From Marinobacter salicampi (lineage in GTDB: Bacteria; Pseudomonadota; Gammaproteobacteria; Pseudomonadales; Oleiphilaceae): a stretch of 64,000 nt of DNA. A model generated the notes under the pieces. That model was not told where the DNA came from. It ran no database searches and saw only the letters and a program-made list of their open reading frames with translations. Shown here in pieces: positions 36,246 to 45,910 of this stretch. The translations under genes and the position numbers were made by a program. The stretch covers positions 124,001 to 188,000 of the forward strand of contig NZ_JAAMPF010000012.1 in assembly GCF_011074795.1 (NCBI RefSeq), in the 5' to 3' direction. Numbering within the stretch: the first letter of the stretch is position 1; the number at the start of each line of letters is the position of its first letter.

Positions 36246-38297
36246 CTAGAGCGCGTAAAACAGCATCGGGACGAATGCCACTAACATTAGAGTGGTGCCC
36301 ATGACCACCAAAGGCAAGAGCAAGCGTTCGTATCGGTGCCAGAATGTACCGGTCCGCTCTGCTGCCAGCACCTCGGTTTCGCCCACGACCTGGCGTGTCA
36401 GCAGGTGGTTCAGGGCCACCGGTGGGCTCAGGTAGCCAAGCTCAAAAGCGACCAGGCAGACGATCCAGAAATGCAGCGGGTCGATACCAAGACCAATGGC
36501 AACCTGGGCGATAGTGGCCGAAACCAGGATAACGGCTCCGAACGGGTCCATCACCATGCCGATACAGGTGAGCATGACCACCACAACCATCATCACCAGC
36601 CAGGGATTATCGAGGCCTGCCGGGAACAGGGCATGAACCAGATCGGAACGCTCCAGGATACCGCCCAGGCAAATGGAGAAGCCGATCAGTGCAAGCAGTG
36701 CGCCTATGTGAACCGCCGAGTCACTGGCCGCTGAGGTACTGCGGGTCCAGAAGGCCTGGGCACGACTTTCGCCCACCTCGCGGCTGTCTTTACTGGCATC
36801 GAGGAAGACCAGCGCGAGCATGACCAGGGGCAATATCAACGGCGCACTGTATTCATTAAAACTCAGATCAAGCAGCAGCCAAATGGTTCCTATGACGCCT
36901 GCGGCAGTAAGCGCATAGGGCAACAAGGGCCGCAGCTGTCTGATCGCGAGCCGGAACGAGCCCGGAACCGGCTTTGGCCGCCAGTTGCCTTCGGTTTTGC
37001 ACACCACGAAAGTAAACAGTAGTGCCGATAGCATGAACACCCAGAAACCCCACCCATAAAGCTCGCTTGTGGTGACTTCTTTGTTCAACGCTGCCACCAC
37101 GACGATCAGCAGGCACGGATTCAGCACCACACCCAGGCTGCCTGACATGGCTGTGGTCGCCAGCGATAACTGGCGTCCGGCGCCGGCACGGCGTAATTCG
37201 TCGTAGACCACACCCCCGACGGCCAGGATGAAAATCCCCGAGGCGCCGGTAAAGGCGGTGGGGAAGGCAGTGGCGAAGATCATCACTGATGCCAGCAGGG
37301 GCGCAGGCAACTGGAACGGCTTGATGATGTTGAGCAGCAGCTCGGGAATCCGGGTCTGCTTCAGCGCCATACCCACCAGCACATATAAGCCGATGTTGAT
37401 GAACATGGACGACAGGTTCGTCATCATGCCGAAGTAGATGGCCAGGCCCGAGCTGTAGCCATCAATAAAGAAGAAGTAGCCCATGGCGATCAGGGCCATG
37501 GAGCAATGCAGGGGAATGATCAGAGGCGACGAGGCCGCCAGCTTTCCTGGCCGCATGCGCTCAGGGATGGACACCAGCCGAACAAGGTTGATAACCATGA
37601 ACAGGCCAAATACCAGTATCCAGGCATGTTGCAGAAAGACCGTGTCTTCAGAACCGGGTGCGTTCGAAAGGCGCCCCACGTAGGACGCCAGCGAGTATAC
37701 CATCAGGCCATTGACCAGAAGCTGGACCCCCTGACTGAGGCGCCATTCGGCCCGGTTCCGGGGCAGCCGCAACGCGATATGGTCTGCATCCATCGCCGAG
37801 ATGGCGGCGGCCATGGCAAACATGCCGATGAACAGGAATTTCATCAGGTCAATGTTGTCCAGCAGAAAGTCCGCCATACCCTGCTCTACGGTCTTGAATA
37901 CCGCCAGGGCCGGGGTCGCGTGTTCCTGGTTCATCTGGTAGGCCAGGTAACGCTGCTCACAGTTCTGCTGGTTCTGCAGAAGCGACTGCCGAAGGGCGTC
38001 CGGGTCCGGTGGCGAACTGAACAGTTCGTCCGGGTCTGGCTTGTACTCATCCATGCGCCGCTGGACTTCAGCGTCAATATTGGGCGCAAGATCGCAGGTC
38101 GGCTGCTTGGCAGCCGGGTCAAGCAGGTAGTAGTTCGGCCAGGTCTGTTCCCCTATCCATAGCATGCGCGAATGCAGGGAGTTGCCCATGCCCAGGAGGA
38201 GCGTAAACATGAGGAGCAACAGGAGCACGACCCCGTGCAGCCGATGCACGGGGTAGAGTGTCGTAGTTCGGGCCGCTGTAAGAGCTTGCCAGTTCAT
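36246..38297 (-). CDS. TRAP-type transporter permease, small and large subunits fused
   Basis: A 683-residue inner-membrane protein. After a first helix (HGVVLLLLLMFTLLLGM) comes a periplasmic loop of about 100 residues with two cysteines (68 and 113), then four helices in the position of the small Q subunit (about 140-260), then the large M subunit with its paired hairpins (TAFPTAFTGASGIFILAVGGVVYDELRRAG, DPFGAVILVSATIAQVAIGLGIDPLHFW, ELGYLSPPVALNHLL). It is the last gene of a three-gene operon, 16 nt after the binding-protein gene. TRAP systems import organic acids or other small solutes with a Na+ gradient. The Cys-bearing loop is not typical of TRAP permeases. Confidence 0.85.
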   Translation of the reverse strand: MNWQALTAARTTTLYPVHRLHGVVLLLLLMFTLLLGMGNSLHSRMLWIGEQTWPNYYLLDPAAKQPTCDLAPNIDAEVQRRMDEYKPDPDELFSSPPDPDALRQSLLQNQQNCEQRYLAYQMNQEHATPALAVFKTVEQGMADFLLDNIDLMKFLFIGMFAMAAAISAMDADHIALRLPRNRAEWRLSQGVQLLVNGLMVYSLASYVGRLSNAPGSEDTVFLQHAWILVFGLFMVINLVRLVSIPERMRPGKLAASSPLIIPLHCSMALIAMGYFFFIDGYSSGLAIYFGMMTNLSSMFINIGLYVLVGMALKQTRIPELLLNIIKPFQLPAPLLASVMIFATAFPTAFTGASGIFILAVGGVVYDELRRAGAGRQLSLATTAMSGSLGVVLNPCLLIVVVAALNKEVTTSELYGWGFWVFMLSALLFTFVVCKTEGNWRPKPVPGSFRLAIRQLRPLLPYALTAAGVIGTIWLLLDLSFNEYSAPLILPLVMLALVFLDASKDSREVGESRAQAFWTRSTSAASDSAVHIGALLALIGFSICLGGILERSDLVHALFPAGLDNPWLVMMVVVVMLTCIGMVMDPFGAVILVSATIAQVAIGLGIDPLHFWIVCLVAFELGYLSPPVALNHLLTRQVVGETEVLAAERTGTFWHRYERLLLPLVVMGTTLMLVAFVPMLFYAL

Positions 38298-38313
38298 AAT
38301 GGATCAACCCGGT

Positions 38314-39324
38314 TTATTCGCGATTGCCCGCAGTACACTCAGAGGCGCCTGCGTTACTGGAACAGCGGATCTTGCTAAGCAGGCTCATCATGCGCGGGTC
38401 GTATACCTTGCTGGCGCCATCGGTGCCGTCACGTAGCTGCAAACGGTTTTCGCGGAACATTTCCTGGTAACCGCCAATATCAGTCTCTGAGATCCTGATC
38501 CACTTCTCTTCCGGGATGTTCTTCTCGTTTTTGGTTATCAGATCCATGGCCTGGCCATACATGCCCCAGGCAACGTCGCGGGACTGCTGGGCCTGCTCGT
38601 CGGTGAAGGTCTCGTCCCGGGCGATGATCTGAACGGTGAGCTGGGCCAGGGGATAATCGACAATGCCACCCTCGTCGCCAACGCCCTTGTACAATTCAAG
38701 TGCCTCATAGGCGAAGGCAGGCGCGTAGGCGGTATCCACCGAGCCGTTGTTGAACTTGCCGGCGAAGTTGGTGATGTCCGACGGCACGACCGTGGCCTTG
38801 ACATGATTGACCATGTGGATAGCGTCTTTCTGGTAATCCAGGGTGGCCATCCGCTTGCCAGCCAGTTTGCCGGCTGAGTCGATGCTCCGGTCGTTTACAA
38901 ACAGATAGCCTGCACCGACAGGGACAATGCCAAGCACTTCGTAGTCACCCTCTTTCATGAGCTTTGCCGCTTTCGGCTGGGCCAGTGTCGCAAGCACTGT
39001 TTTTAGGTCGCCGTAGGTGGGAATCGCTCCTACTGCGCTGAGACTGCCAGTAAAACGGTTAAAAGGGCGGGTACGAAGGTCAGTGGCGGCAACGGCATCG
39101 CACTGGGCCGAGTTGAAGTCGCCGATGGCGACCCCTTCATCAGTGTAGGGTTTCAAATCAAAATCAATACCATGGCTTTTCATTTCAAGGGCATAGTCCT
39201 TGACCATATTGTACATGTCACCGTTGGCGCCGATGACGTCGAAAACGCACATCTTGACGGACTCGGCCGCAACTACCGGAGCGGCAAGGGAAAGGATCAG
39301 GGCAGAAGCTGCTTTACGGAACAT
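38314..39324 (-). CDS. AdeT-type putative solute-binding protein of a TRAP system
   Basis: Periplasmic protein of 336 residues with a signal peptide ending PVVAAES. The mature start VKMCVFDVIGANGDMYNMVKDYALE and the following DLKPYTDEGVAIGDFNSAQCDAVAATDLRTRPFNRF are the hallmark of the AdeT1/2 family, proteins from Acinetobacter once called RND efflux components. They have no efflux-pump features. Here the gene lies between a TatT-like lipoprotein and a TRAP permease, which argues that it is the substrate-binding subunit. Cys pairs in the sequence may form disulfides. The substrate is unknown. Confidence 0.8.
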   Translation of the reverse strand: MFRKAASALILSLAAPVVAAESVKMCVFDVIGANGDMYNMVKDYALEMKSHGIDFDLKPYTDEGVAIGDFNSAQCDAVAATDLRTRPFNRFTGSLSAVGAIPTYGDLKTVLATLAQPKAAKLMKEGDYEVLGIVPVGAGYLFVNDRSIDSAGKLAGKRMATLDYQKDAIHMVNHVKATVVPSDITNFAGKFNNGSVDTAYAPAFAYEALELYKGVGDEGGIVDYPLAQLTVQIIARDETFTDEQAQQSRDVAWGMYGQAMDLITKNEKNIPEEKWIRISETDIGGYQEMFRENRLQLRDGTDGASKVYDPRMMSLLSKIRCSSNAGASECTAGNRE

Positions 39325-39386
39325 GAAAGACCTCCGGGTCGTGTAAGGGTTGTAGTTGTATTTGGGCGGAGTTTTCCGGGCCTGCC

Positions 39387-40445
39387 TTACAGCAGGCCAT
39401 CCAGACTCATTACTTCACCTGGTGCCTCGTCGCTGCCGTCGGTCAGCGAACCGAAACGACCTGCGGGCGTGCGGTATCCGTAGGCGGCGATCCATTTTTT
39501 GTCAGATGAAAACTGGATCACGCTGCGCGCCACCTCATCCAGAAGGCGGTAATTTTCGGACACTTCAATAACGTCATCGGCGTCTGCAAATCGTTTAATA
39601 ACATCAGCTAGCACCTCGTCGCGGCCGAAGGTCTCGGCGGCCACCGCCTCCAGGGCCATGGAGGCACGGAATCCGGCTTTGACGCCAAGCTCGGAGCTGT
39701 TTTCCAGCACATCCCAGGGTGATGGCGACATGTCAGGTCGGGTATCGGGAATCAGCAGCCAGACCATGCCGCGGATGGCGTTGGGGAGGCCGCCCCATTT
39801 CTCGTTATCCACGCACTGAACCGCCCGTTCGGCCTCGGGCGCGATGTTTTTCGGAACGCCCGCGATGGCTCCGGAATTGGCGTCGTTAACAATGGCCTGC
39901 AGGCCCGTCAGCACGCCGGTCAGGAACGTAACCTCATCCTGGTCTGTCAGGAAAAACGGGCATTCGGTCCCTTCCCGTCCTGGAACGTATTCATAGCCGG
40001 CCATGGCCCGCTGGAAGGCGCGGTAACGTCGTTTAGCGGTGAGGCCGTTGAGACGCTTGGCCTGCTCGCGGGCATCCTTGGCAGCGGGCACATCGCCGGC
40101 ATAGTCGGCCCGAAGATAGGCAAGCTCTGCCTCAAAGGCTTCAGCTTCGGTACAGTTGGCTGCAAGCAGCATCAGCAGGGAGCCGGTTTTGTATGGGGTG
40201 GAGGTGACGCTGGAGAAGGAGTAAACCAGAGGATCGACCCCCTCCCCAAGGCTGCAGGCCATACCCGGATCTGACATCTGCATGACATAAGGCGTCGCTT
40301 CTGCCTCGGAATAGCCTATGAGTATGTCGCCGGTGGGGGTGTAGATGGGATGAAAAGAGCAGCCCGCTGCAGTTAACAGCAATAGGGGCGTTGCCAGTCT
40401 CCTGGCCGCCTTTCCAAGCCATGCCGGGGTATGTACCAGAGTCAT
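39387..40445 (-). CDS. TatT-like TRAP-associated lipoprotein
   Basis: Lipoprotein of 352 residues with signal peptide and lipobox LLLLTAAGC. The mature part is mostly helical with repeat-like helix pairs (CTEAEAFEAELAYLRADYAGDVPAAKDAREQAKRL and so on). This fits the TatT (TRAP-associated TPR) family typified by Tp0956 of Treponema pallidum, which docks onto the binding protein. It is the first gene of the operon, 62 nt before the AdeT-type gene. The family call rests on the helical lipoprotein character plus TRAP context, and a few conserved stretches; moderately sure. Confidence 0.72.
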   Translation of the reverse strand: MTLVHTPAWLGKAARRLATPLLLLTAAGCSFHPIYTPTGDILIGYSEAEATPYVMQMSDPGMACSLGEGVDPLVYSFSSVTSTPYKTGSLLMLLAANCTEAEAFEAELAYLRADYAGDVPAAKDAREQAKRLNGLTAKRRYRAFQRAMAGYEYVPGREGTECPFFLTDQDEVTFLTGVLTGLQAIVNDANSGAIAGVPKNIAPEAERAVQCVDNEKWGGLPNAIRGMVWLLIPDTRPDMSPSPWDVLENSSELGVKAGFRASMALEAVAAETFGRDEVLADVIKRFADADDVIEVSENYRLLDEVARSVIQFSSDKKWIAAYGYRTPAGRFGSLTDGSDEAPGEVMSLDGLL

Positions 40446-40769
40446 AATTCGTCCTGTTCACACTTTGTTTTTATAGGTAAGGGATATCACGCTGTCCTTG
40501 CGCGTCAGGTTTTACCACAACGCCAACAACAGGTTCCGTGATGCAGGGCCCACGGCGACATCTCTTGTGTTTCTTTTCATGGCAGGAAGAATGCGACGAA
40601 TCTTGTCAGACAAAAATGGCTCTAATGCCGGTGAATCATGCTGATGAGGCCAATTACCTGTCTGGAAGCGGTGATGTTGACCTTTTCTTGTTTTTAATCA
40701 ACGACTTTTGTTGAACGCCAGATATGGCACACACGTGCAGGAAGCGTTACCAGGAGGAAGTTTTGCGGC
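40446..40769. other. 324-nt gap between atuR and the TRAP operon
   Basis: No gene is supported. It must contain the promoter of the tatT-like operon (near 40446-40560, minus strand) and the end of the atuR transcript. The only structure seen near the atuR end is a weak five-pair stem (TCAAC/GTTGA near 40698-40714) followed by AT-rich sequence, too weak to call a terminator. Confidence 0.5.
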
Positions 40770-41399
40770 TCAGGTCGCCTTTTTGACCGGCGCCAGGCCC
40801 AGCATGGCCACTACCTCAGCGGTCAAGTCGTTCAGGGTCATGCCGCCGTCGGGCCGGTACCAGGTAACGGTCCAGCTCAGGGCACCAGTCAGCATCCGCC
40901 GGGTAATAAACGGGTCGGACTTGATGACTCCCTCTGACGCCAGTTTTCCCAGCACATCGAGCCACAATTGCTCGTATATATCCCGCAACGCCAGCACCTC
41001 TTTCCGGGCGGGCGCCGACAGGCTGCGCCATTCGAAAACCAGCACCGCCATAGCCTCGCCGGTCTGGCCGATGATGGATTCGAGTTCCGAGTAGATCAGA
41101 GCCTGCAGCTTCTCAAGCTCCGTGCCCGCCTCTTCCACGGCCTTTTGCATAATGGCGGTGTTGAGCCGAATAGTTTCCACCATCACGGCCTGCAGTATGT
41201 CTTCCTTGGTACGGAAATGGTGGAACAGACTGCCGGACTGGATGCCGACCGCTGCGGCGAGATCCCTGACCGTGGTGCGCTCATAGCCCTTGTCCCGGAA
41301 CAGGCGGGCAGCTTCCTTCAACAGGCGGCCGCGGGCACCATTGGGGTCGGAGACCAGATTGTCGGCCACCAGGGCGTCCAGGATCATCTTTTGAGTCAC
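40770..41399 (-). CDS. atuR: TetR-family repressor AtuR
   Basis: A 209-residue TetR regulator with the helix-turn-helix at about 25-70 (GRLLKEAARLFRDKGYERTTVRDLAAAVGIQSGSLFHHFRTKEDIL) and an all-helical ligand domain behind. It is divergent from atuA, the position of atuR in P. aeruginosa, where the protein represses the atu genes by binding inverted repeats in the shared intergenic region. A matching palindrome lies in this intergenic region (41467-41484). The inducer is probably a pathway acyl-CoA, by analogy only. Confidence 0.9.
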   Translation of the reverse strand: MTQKMILDALVADNLVSDPNGARGRLLKEAARLFRDKGYERTTVRDLAAAVGIQSGSLFHHFRTKEDILQAVMVETIRLNTAIMQKAVEEAGTELEKLQALIYSELESIIGQTGEAMAVLVFEWRSLSAPARKEVLALRDIYEQLWLDVLGKLASEGVIKSDPFITRRMLTGALSWTVTWYRPDGGMTLNDLTAEVVAMLGLAPVKKAT

Positions 41400-41459
41400 G
41401 TTTTTAAGCCGTCCGGAAAGTCAGAATAAGGTGGCAACATTCTACCTCTTACCTGACTA

Positions 41460-41489
41460 TTTACAAACCAAGCGCTTGCTTGGTATTGT
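41460..41489 (+). promoter_or_regulatory. Predicted atuA promoter (-35 TTTACA, -10 TATTGT)
   Basis: TTTACA (41460-41465), 18-nt spacer, TATTGT (41484-41489), placing a transcript start about 55-60 nt before the atuA ATG at 41554. Five of six -35 bases and four of six -10 bases match the sigma-70 consensus. The spacer is almost entirely the palindrome listed separately. Confidence 0.6.
41467..41484. promoter_or_regulatory. Probable AtuR operator
   Basis: ACCAAGCGCTTGCTTGGT: outer arms ACCAAGC and GCTTGGT are exact inverted repeats around GCTT, and AAGCGCTT forms a second nested dyad. It occupies the spacer of the predicted atuA promoter, so bound AtuR would exclude RNA polymerase. Reported AtuR sites are 13-bp inverted repeats in the atuA-atuR gap; only one clear site is seen here. 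Confidence 0.75.
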
Positions 41490-41553
41490 CACCTCAGCCT
41501 GAGCTCAACCTGACTCAGCACCCTATCAGCACCCTTCTTCAGCGAGGCTAGAC

Positions 41554-43371
41554 ATGGAAACCACCGGCGTAGCCGATAAAACCGTTCGCATCGGCTGTTC
41601 AGCCGCCTTCTGGGGTGATACCGAAACGGCTGCCAGGCAGCTGGTCAGCAAGGGCAATCTGGATTACCTGGTGTCGGACTACCTGGCAGAAATTACCATG
41701 TCCATTATGGCCGGCCAGAAAATGAAGGATCCCTCGGCCGGTTATGCCCGGGATTTTGTTGAGACAGTCATGAAACCCCTTCTGGGTGACATCAAGGCCC
41801 AGGGCATCCGGGTACTCAGCAATGCTGGTGGGGTTAACCCAATAGCCTGTCGGGACGCTTTGCAGGCTCTGTGTAAAGAAGCAGGCGTTGATCTGAAAGT
41901 TGTCCTGGTGCTTGGGGATGACCTGCTGCCAAGGAAGAAGGCCCTGTCGGAAGCCGGGGTGCGGGAGATGACCACCCAAGCCCCCATGCCCGGCATGATG
42001 GTCAGCCTCAATGCCTACCTTGGTGCCCCGGGACTGGTGGCGGCCTTGGAAGAAGGCGCAGACATTGTCCTGACCGGCCGGGTGGCGGACAGTGCCCTTG
42101 TGCTTGCGCCTCTGGTCTACGAGTTCGGCTGGGCCTGGACGGATTACGACAGGCTCGCCCAGGGCAGTCTGGCTGGCCATCTGGTGGAGTGCGGCGCCCA
42201 GGCCACCGGGGGCAACTTCACCGACTGGCATGAGGTTGCCGACGGCTATGCCGACATGGGGTTTCCCATTGTCGAAGTGGACCGAAGTGGCGAATTTGTC
42301 ATTACCAAACCCGGGATGACCGGCGGCCAGGTCAGTTATGGCACGGTGGCAGAACAGCTTGTCTATGAAATCGGTGACCCCAGGGCCTATCTGTTGCCTG
42401 ATGTGACCTGTGACTTCACACAGGTCACGCTGACTCAGTCGGGACCGGACCAGGTCACGGTGACGGGCGCCCGTGGCCTGAACCCGACCGATACCTATAA
42501 GGTATCCGGAACCTGGCCCGATGGTTTCAAATGCACGGTCACCTTTCTGCTCGCCGGTATAAACGCGAAACAGAAAGCCGAGCATGTGTCCCGGGCGATC
42601 CTGGCCAAGACATCGGCATTATTTGAAGAGCGCGGGTTTGGTCCCTACTCGGAAACCAGCGTGGAACTGCTCGGCACCGAAGCCACCTATGGGGCACATA
42701 GCAAAACCGGCGATTGCCGGGAAATCGTCGTCAAGATAAGCGTCGCCCACCCCAACAAGAAGGCGCTGGTGCTGTTTTCCCGGGAAATTGCCCAGGCCGC
42801 CACGGGTATGGCGCCGGGGATTACCGGCATCGTCGGTGGCCGGCCCACGGTATGGCCAAAGATCCGCCTTTACTCCTGCCTTGTTGCCAAATCCACGGTC
42901 ACAGTCCGGATCGACGACTCCCTGAGTCAGCGGGACATTGCCGTTCCCGATGGCGGCGGGTTCGACCCGGCAACGCTGGCTGAGGAACCCCAGACCAATC
43001 CGACCCCGGCCACGGACACGTCGGTACCGCTGATCAAGCTGGCCTGGGCCCGCAGTGGCGACAAGGGCGACCACAGCAATATCGGCGTTATCGCGCGCCA
43101 GCCAGAATTTGTGCCCTTTATCGAAGCAGCCCTGTCAGAAGCCGCTGTTGCAGACTGGATGAGCCACACCCTGAACCCCGAGACCGGTCGTGTAACCCGC
43201 TGGGCCATGCCGGGCCTGAATGCTTTCAATTTTCTGCTGGAACACAGCCTCGGCGGTGGCGGCGTAGCCAGCCTGCGCATAGACCCCCAGGGCAAGGCGT
43301 TTGCCCAGCAGTTACTGGAAATGCCTGTCCCAATTGACCAGAACGTACTGAACACAGGACTATCCCGATGA
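41554..43371 (+). CDS. atuA: AtuA, acyclic terpene utilisation protein (DUF1446)
   Basis: A 605-residue cytoplasmic protein required for growth on citronellol in P. aeruginosa; its biochemical step is unknown. Recognisable blocks are [68 protein letters not shown] and the separate C-terminal domain with [20 protein letters not shown]. First gene of the atu operon, with the AtuR operator in its promoter. Its stop overlaps the atuB start by 4 nt. Confidence 0.93.
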   Translation: METTGVADKTVRIGCSAAFWGDTETAARQLVSKGNLDYLVSDYLAEITMSIMAGQKMKDPSAGYARDFVETVMKPLLGDIKAQGIRVLSNAGGVNPIACRDALQALCKEAGVDLKVVLVLGDDLLPRKKALSEAGVREMTTQAPMPGMMVSLNAYLGAPGLVAALEEGADIVLTGRVADSALVLAPLVYEFGWAWTDYDRLAQGSLAGHLVECGAQATGGNFTDWHEVADGYADMGFPIVEVDRSGEFVITKPGMTGGQVSYGTVAEQLVYEIGDPRAYLLPDVTCDFTQVTLTQSGPDQVTVTGARGLNPTDTYKVSGTWPDGFKCTVTFLLAGINAKQKAEHVSRAILAKTSALFEERGFGPYSETSVELLGTEATYGAHSKTGDCREIVVKISVAHPNKKALVLFSREIAQAATGMAPGITGIVGGRPTVWPKIRLYSCLVAKSTVTVRIDDSLSQRDIAVPDGGGFDPATLAEEPQTNPTPATDTSVPLIKLAWARSGDKGDHSNIGVIARQPEFVPFIEAALSEAAVADWMSHTLNPETGRVTRWAMPGLNAFNFLLEHSLGGGGVASLRIDPQGKAFAQQLLEMPVPIDQNVLNTGLSR

Positions 43372-44234
43372 GTTATCAATCCGTACTGCGACCCGATCTC
43401 TTCAGGGGCCAGGTCTTTATTGTCACCGGCGGTGGCTCCGGCATTGGTCGCTGCACCGCCCACGAACTGGCTTCACTGGGCGCCTCTGTCGCTCTGGTGG
43501 GCCGCAAGGCTGAAAAGCTCGAAGCGGTAAAAGCCGAGATTCTGGAAGACGGCGGCAAGGCCTCTGCCCACGCCTGCGATATCCGCGAAGAGGAAGCCGT
43601 CAAGGCCACGGTCAAGGCCATCATTGCCGAGCGCGGCGACCTGCACGGCCTGGTCAACAACGCCGGCGGCCAGTTCCCAGGCCCCCTGGCTTCCATCAAC
43701 CAGAAAGGCTGGGAAACGGTGGTTCGCACCAACCTGACCGGCGGCTTCCTGATGGCCAGGGAAGCCTATAACCAGAAACTCGCCAAAACCGGCGGCGCCA
43801 TCGTCAACATCGTCGCCGACATGTGGGGAGGCATGCCCGGTATGGGGCACTCGGGTGCGGCCCGGGCCGGCATGGTGAACTTCACCCAGACTGCTGCCGT
43901 GGAATGGGGCGCCTCAGGGGTGCGAGTAAACGCCGTTGCCCCGGGCTGGGTCGCCTCCTCCGGCATGGACAGTTATCCCGAATCCATGAAGCAGTGGATT
44001 CGAGGCCTGGGCGAAGCGGTGCCCATAAAGCGCATGGGTACCGAGGCGGAAATCAGTGCTGTCATCTGCTTCCTGCTCAGCCCCGGGGCCGCCTTTATCA
44101 GCGGCGACACCATCCGCATTGATGGCGGCGCCTCCCACGGTGGCCGGGTCTGGCCCCTGCCACCCGCCAAAAACAACGAACCCTTCAACGGCTTCCATCG
44201 CAGCACGACTCCGAACGTGCTTGGCGATGAGTGA
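43368..44234 (+). CDS. atuB: AtuB, SDR-family protein of the PECR type
   Basis: A 288-residue short-chain dehydrogenase/reductase-like protein. The cofactor motif [11 protein letters not shown] and [11 protein letters not shown] are intact. The usual catalytic YxxxK is not: the equivalent segment is [14 protein letters not shown], with Ser and Arg at those positions. The same HSGAARAG string occurs in peroxisomal trans-2-enoyl-CoA reductase, which suggests an enoyl-CoA substrate rather than an alcohol. It overlaps atuA by 4 nt (ATGA). An exact role in terpene breakdown has not been shown. Confidence 0.9.
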   Translation: MSYQSVLRPDLFRGQVFIVTGGGSGIGRCTAHELASLGASVALVGRKAEKLEAVKAEILEDGGKASAHACDIREEEAVKATVKAIIAERGDLHGLVNNAGGQFPGPLASINQKGWETVVRTNLTGGFLMAREAYNQKLAKTGGAIVNIVADMWGGMPGMGHSGAARAGMVNFTQTAAVEWGASGVRVNAVAPGWVASSGMDSYPESMKQWIRGLGEAVPIKRMGTEAEISAVICFLLSPGAAFISGDTIRIDGGASHGGRVWPLPPAKNNEPFNGFHRSTTPNVLGDE

Positions 44235-44245
44235 GGAAACCCTTC

Positions 44246-45862
44246 ATGCAGGTAATTGAATCAAGCCTTGATCCTCAGTCCGAGGAGTTCCGCGGCAACG
44301 TGGACGCCATGCAGGATCACATCGATCTCTTTCGCGAGGTGGAGCAGAAAGTCCTGGATCTGGCCGAAGTTGCCCGGGAGAAGTTCACCAAAAAGGGCAA
44401 GCTGCTGCCCCGTGAAAGAATCAACCGCCTGCTGGACCGTGGTACACCGTTCCTAGAGCTCTGCTCCCTTGCCGGCTACAAGATGCATGACGACAAGGAC
44501 GGCAGTCAGGCCGGCGGCGGCATCATCGCCGGCATTGGCCACGTAAGTGGCATCCGCTGCCTGGTGATTGCCAGTAACAGTGCTATCAAGGGCGGCACTA
44601 TTACCCCGGCCGGGCTGGACAAGACCCTGCGCCTGCAGCAGATCGCCATGGAAAACAAATTGCCCGTGGTGTCCCTGTCCGAAAGCGGCGGCGCCAACCT
44701 CAACTACGCGACGGATATTTTCGTGCTCGGCGCCCGTGGTTTCGCCAACCAGGCGCGCATGTCTGCCGCAGGCATACCCCAGGTCACCGTGGTTCATGGC
44801 AACGCCACGGCAGGCGGGGCCTACCAGCCGGGGCTGTCGGACTACGTGGTACTAATCCGGGAGAAGTCCAAGATGTTTCTGGCCGGGCCGCCCCTGCTCA
44901 AGGCCGCCACCGGTGAAATCGCTACTGACGAGGAACTCGGTGGTGCCCAGATGCACGCCGAAATCCCCGGAACGGCTGAATACCTGGCCGAGGACGATGC
45001 CGACGGCATCCGTTATGCCCGTAATATCATGGAAGCCCTGCCCTGGAACGAGCAGCTGCCAGCGGGCAAGAGCTATCAATGGCAGGAACCCCTGTATCCG
45101 GCTGAAGAACTGCTCGGGGTCATTCCTTCCGATCCCAAAAAGCCCTACGACGTCCGCGAAATTCTGGCCCGTATCGCCGATGGTTCCGGATTTATGGACT
45201 TCAAATCCAACTACGACGACCAGACGGTCTGCGGCACCATCCGGATTGAAGGCCAAGCGGTTGGCATCATCGGCAACAATGGCCCGATCACCGCAGCCGG
45301 CGCCACCAAGGCCGCCCAGTTCATCCAGTTGTGCGATCAGGCGGGAACACCGCTGCTTTTCCTCCACAATACCACTGGTTTCATGGTGGGAACCCACTCC
45401 GAGCAGAATGGCATCATCAAGCACGGCTCCAAGATGATCCAGGCCGTGGCCAATTGCCGGGTACCAAAGTTTGCCATGGTGATCGGCGGCTCCTACGGCG
45501 CCGGTAACTACGCCATGTGTGGCCGGGGCCTGGACCCCCGCTTCATCTTCGCCTGGCCCAACAGCCGTACCGCCGTCATGGGTCCGGCCCAGGCTGGCAA
45601 GGTCATGCGCATCGTGGCCGAAGACAAGCAGCGTCGCAGCGGAATCGAGCCGGACCCCAAGACCCTGGATTTTCTCGAGCAGGCCACCGCAAAAAAGCTT
45701 GAGGACGGCTCAACGGCTCTGTACGGAACCGCTCGGTTATGGGATGACGGCCTGATCGACCCCCGTGACACCCGGCGGGTGCTGGCCCTTGTGCTCTCCC
45801 TGTACCGGGAAGCCGAGGCGCGACCGCTCCGGCCCAATACCTTTGGTGTGGCGCGTCTGTAG
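44246..45862 (+). CDS. atuC: AtuC, geranyl-CoA carboxylase beta (carboxyltransferase) subunit
   Basis: Carboxyltransferase half of the biotin enzyme that carboxylates cis-geranyl-CoA. The ATG at 44246 (GAGG 9 nt upstream) gives 538 residues; a GTG at 44231 overlapping the atuB stop is possible. The acyl-CoA and carboxybiotin halves show LLPRERINRLLDRGTPFLEL, GGGIIAGIGHVSG, LSESGGANL and HNTTGFMVGTHSEQNGIIKHG with GGSYGAGNYAMCGRG. It could also be read as methylcrotonyl-CoA carboxylase beta; the atu context, with atuA and atuR, decides for geranyl-CoA. Confidence 0.9.
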   Translation: MQVIESSLDPQSEEFRGNVDAMQDHIDLFREVEQKVLDLAEVAREKFTKKGKLLPRERINRLLDRGTPFLELCSLAGYKMHDDKDGSQAGGGIIAGIGHVSGIRCLVIASNSAIKGGTITPAGLDKTLRLQQIAMENKLPVVSLSESGGANLNYATDIFVLGARGFANQARMSAAGIPQVTVVHGNATAGGAYQPGLSDYVVLIREKSKMFLAGPPLLKAATGEIATDEELGGAQMHAEIPGTAEYLAEDDADGIRYARNIMEALPWNEQLPAGKSYQWQEPLYPAEELLGVIPSDPKKPYDVREILARIADGSGFMDFKSNYDDQTVCGTIRIEGQAVGIIGNNGPITAAGATKAAQFIQLCDQAGTPLLFLHNTTGFMVGTHSEQNGIIKHGSKMIQAVANCRVPKFAMVIGGSYGAGNYAMCGRGLDPRFIFAWPNSRTAVMGPAQAGKVMRIVAEDKQRRSGIEPDPKTLDFLEQATAKKLEDGSTALYGTARLWDDGLIDPRDTRRVLALVLSLYREAEARPLRPNTFGVARL

Positions 45863-45910
45863 CGCTGCCTTAGTCAACCAGATCCAAATCCACACAGTGA
45901 GACAAGAACA

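Noticed and set aside
41599..42585. 328-aa minus-strand ORF
   Set aside because: Antisense to atuA; composition is that of a reverse-frame shadow.
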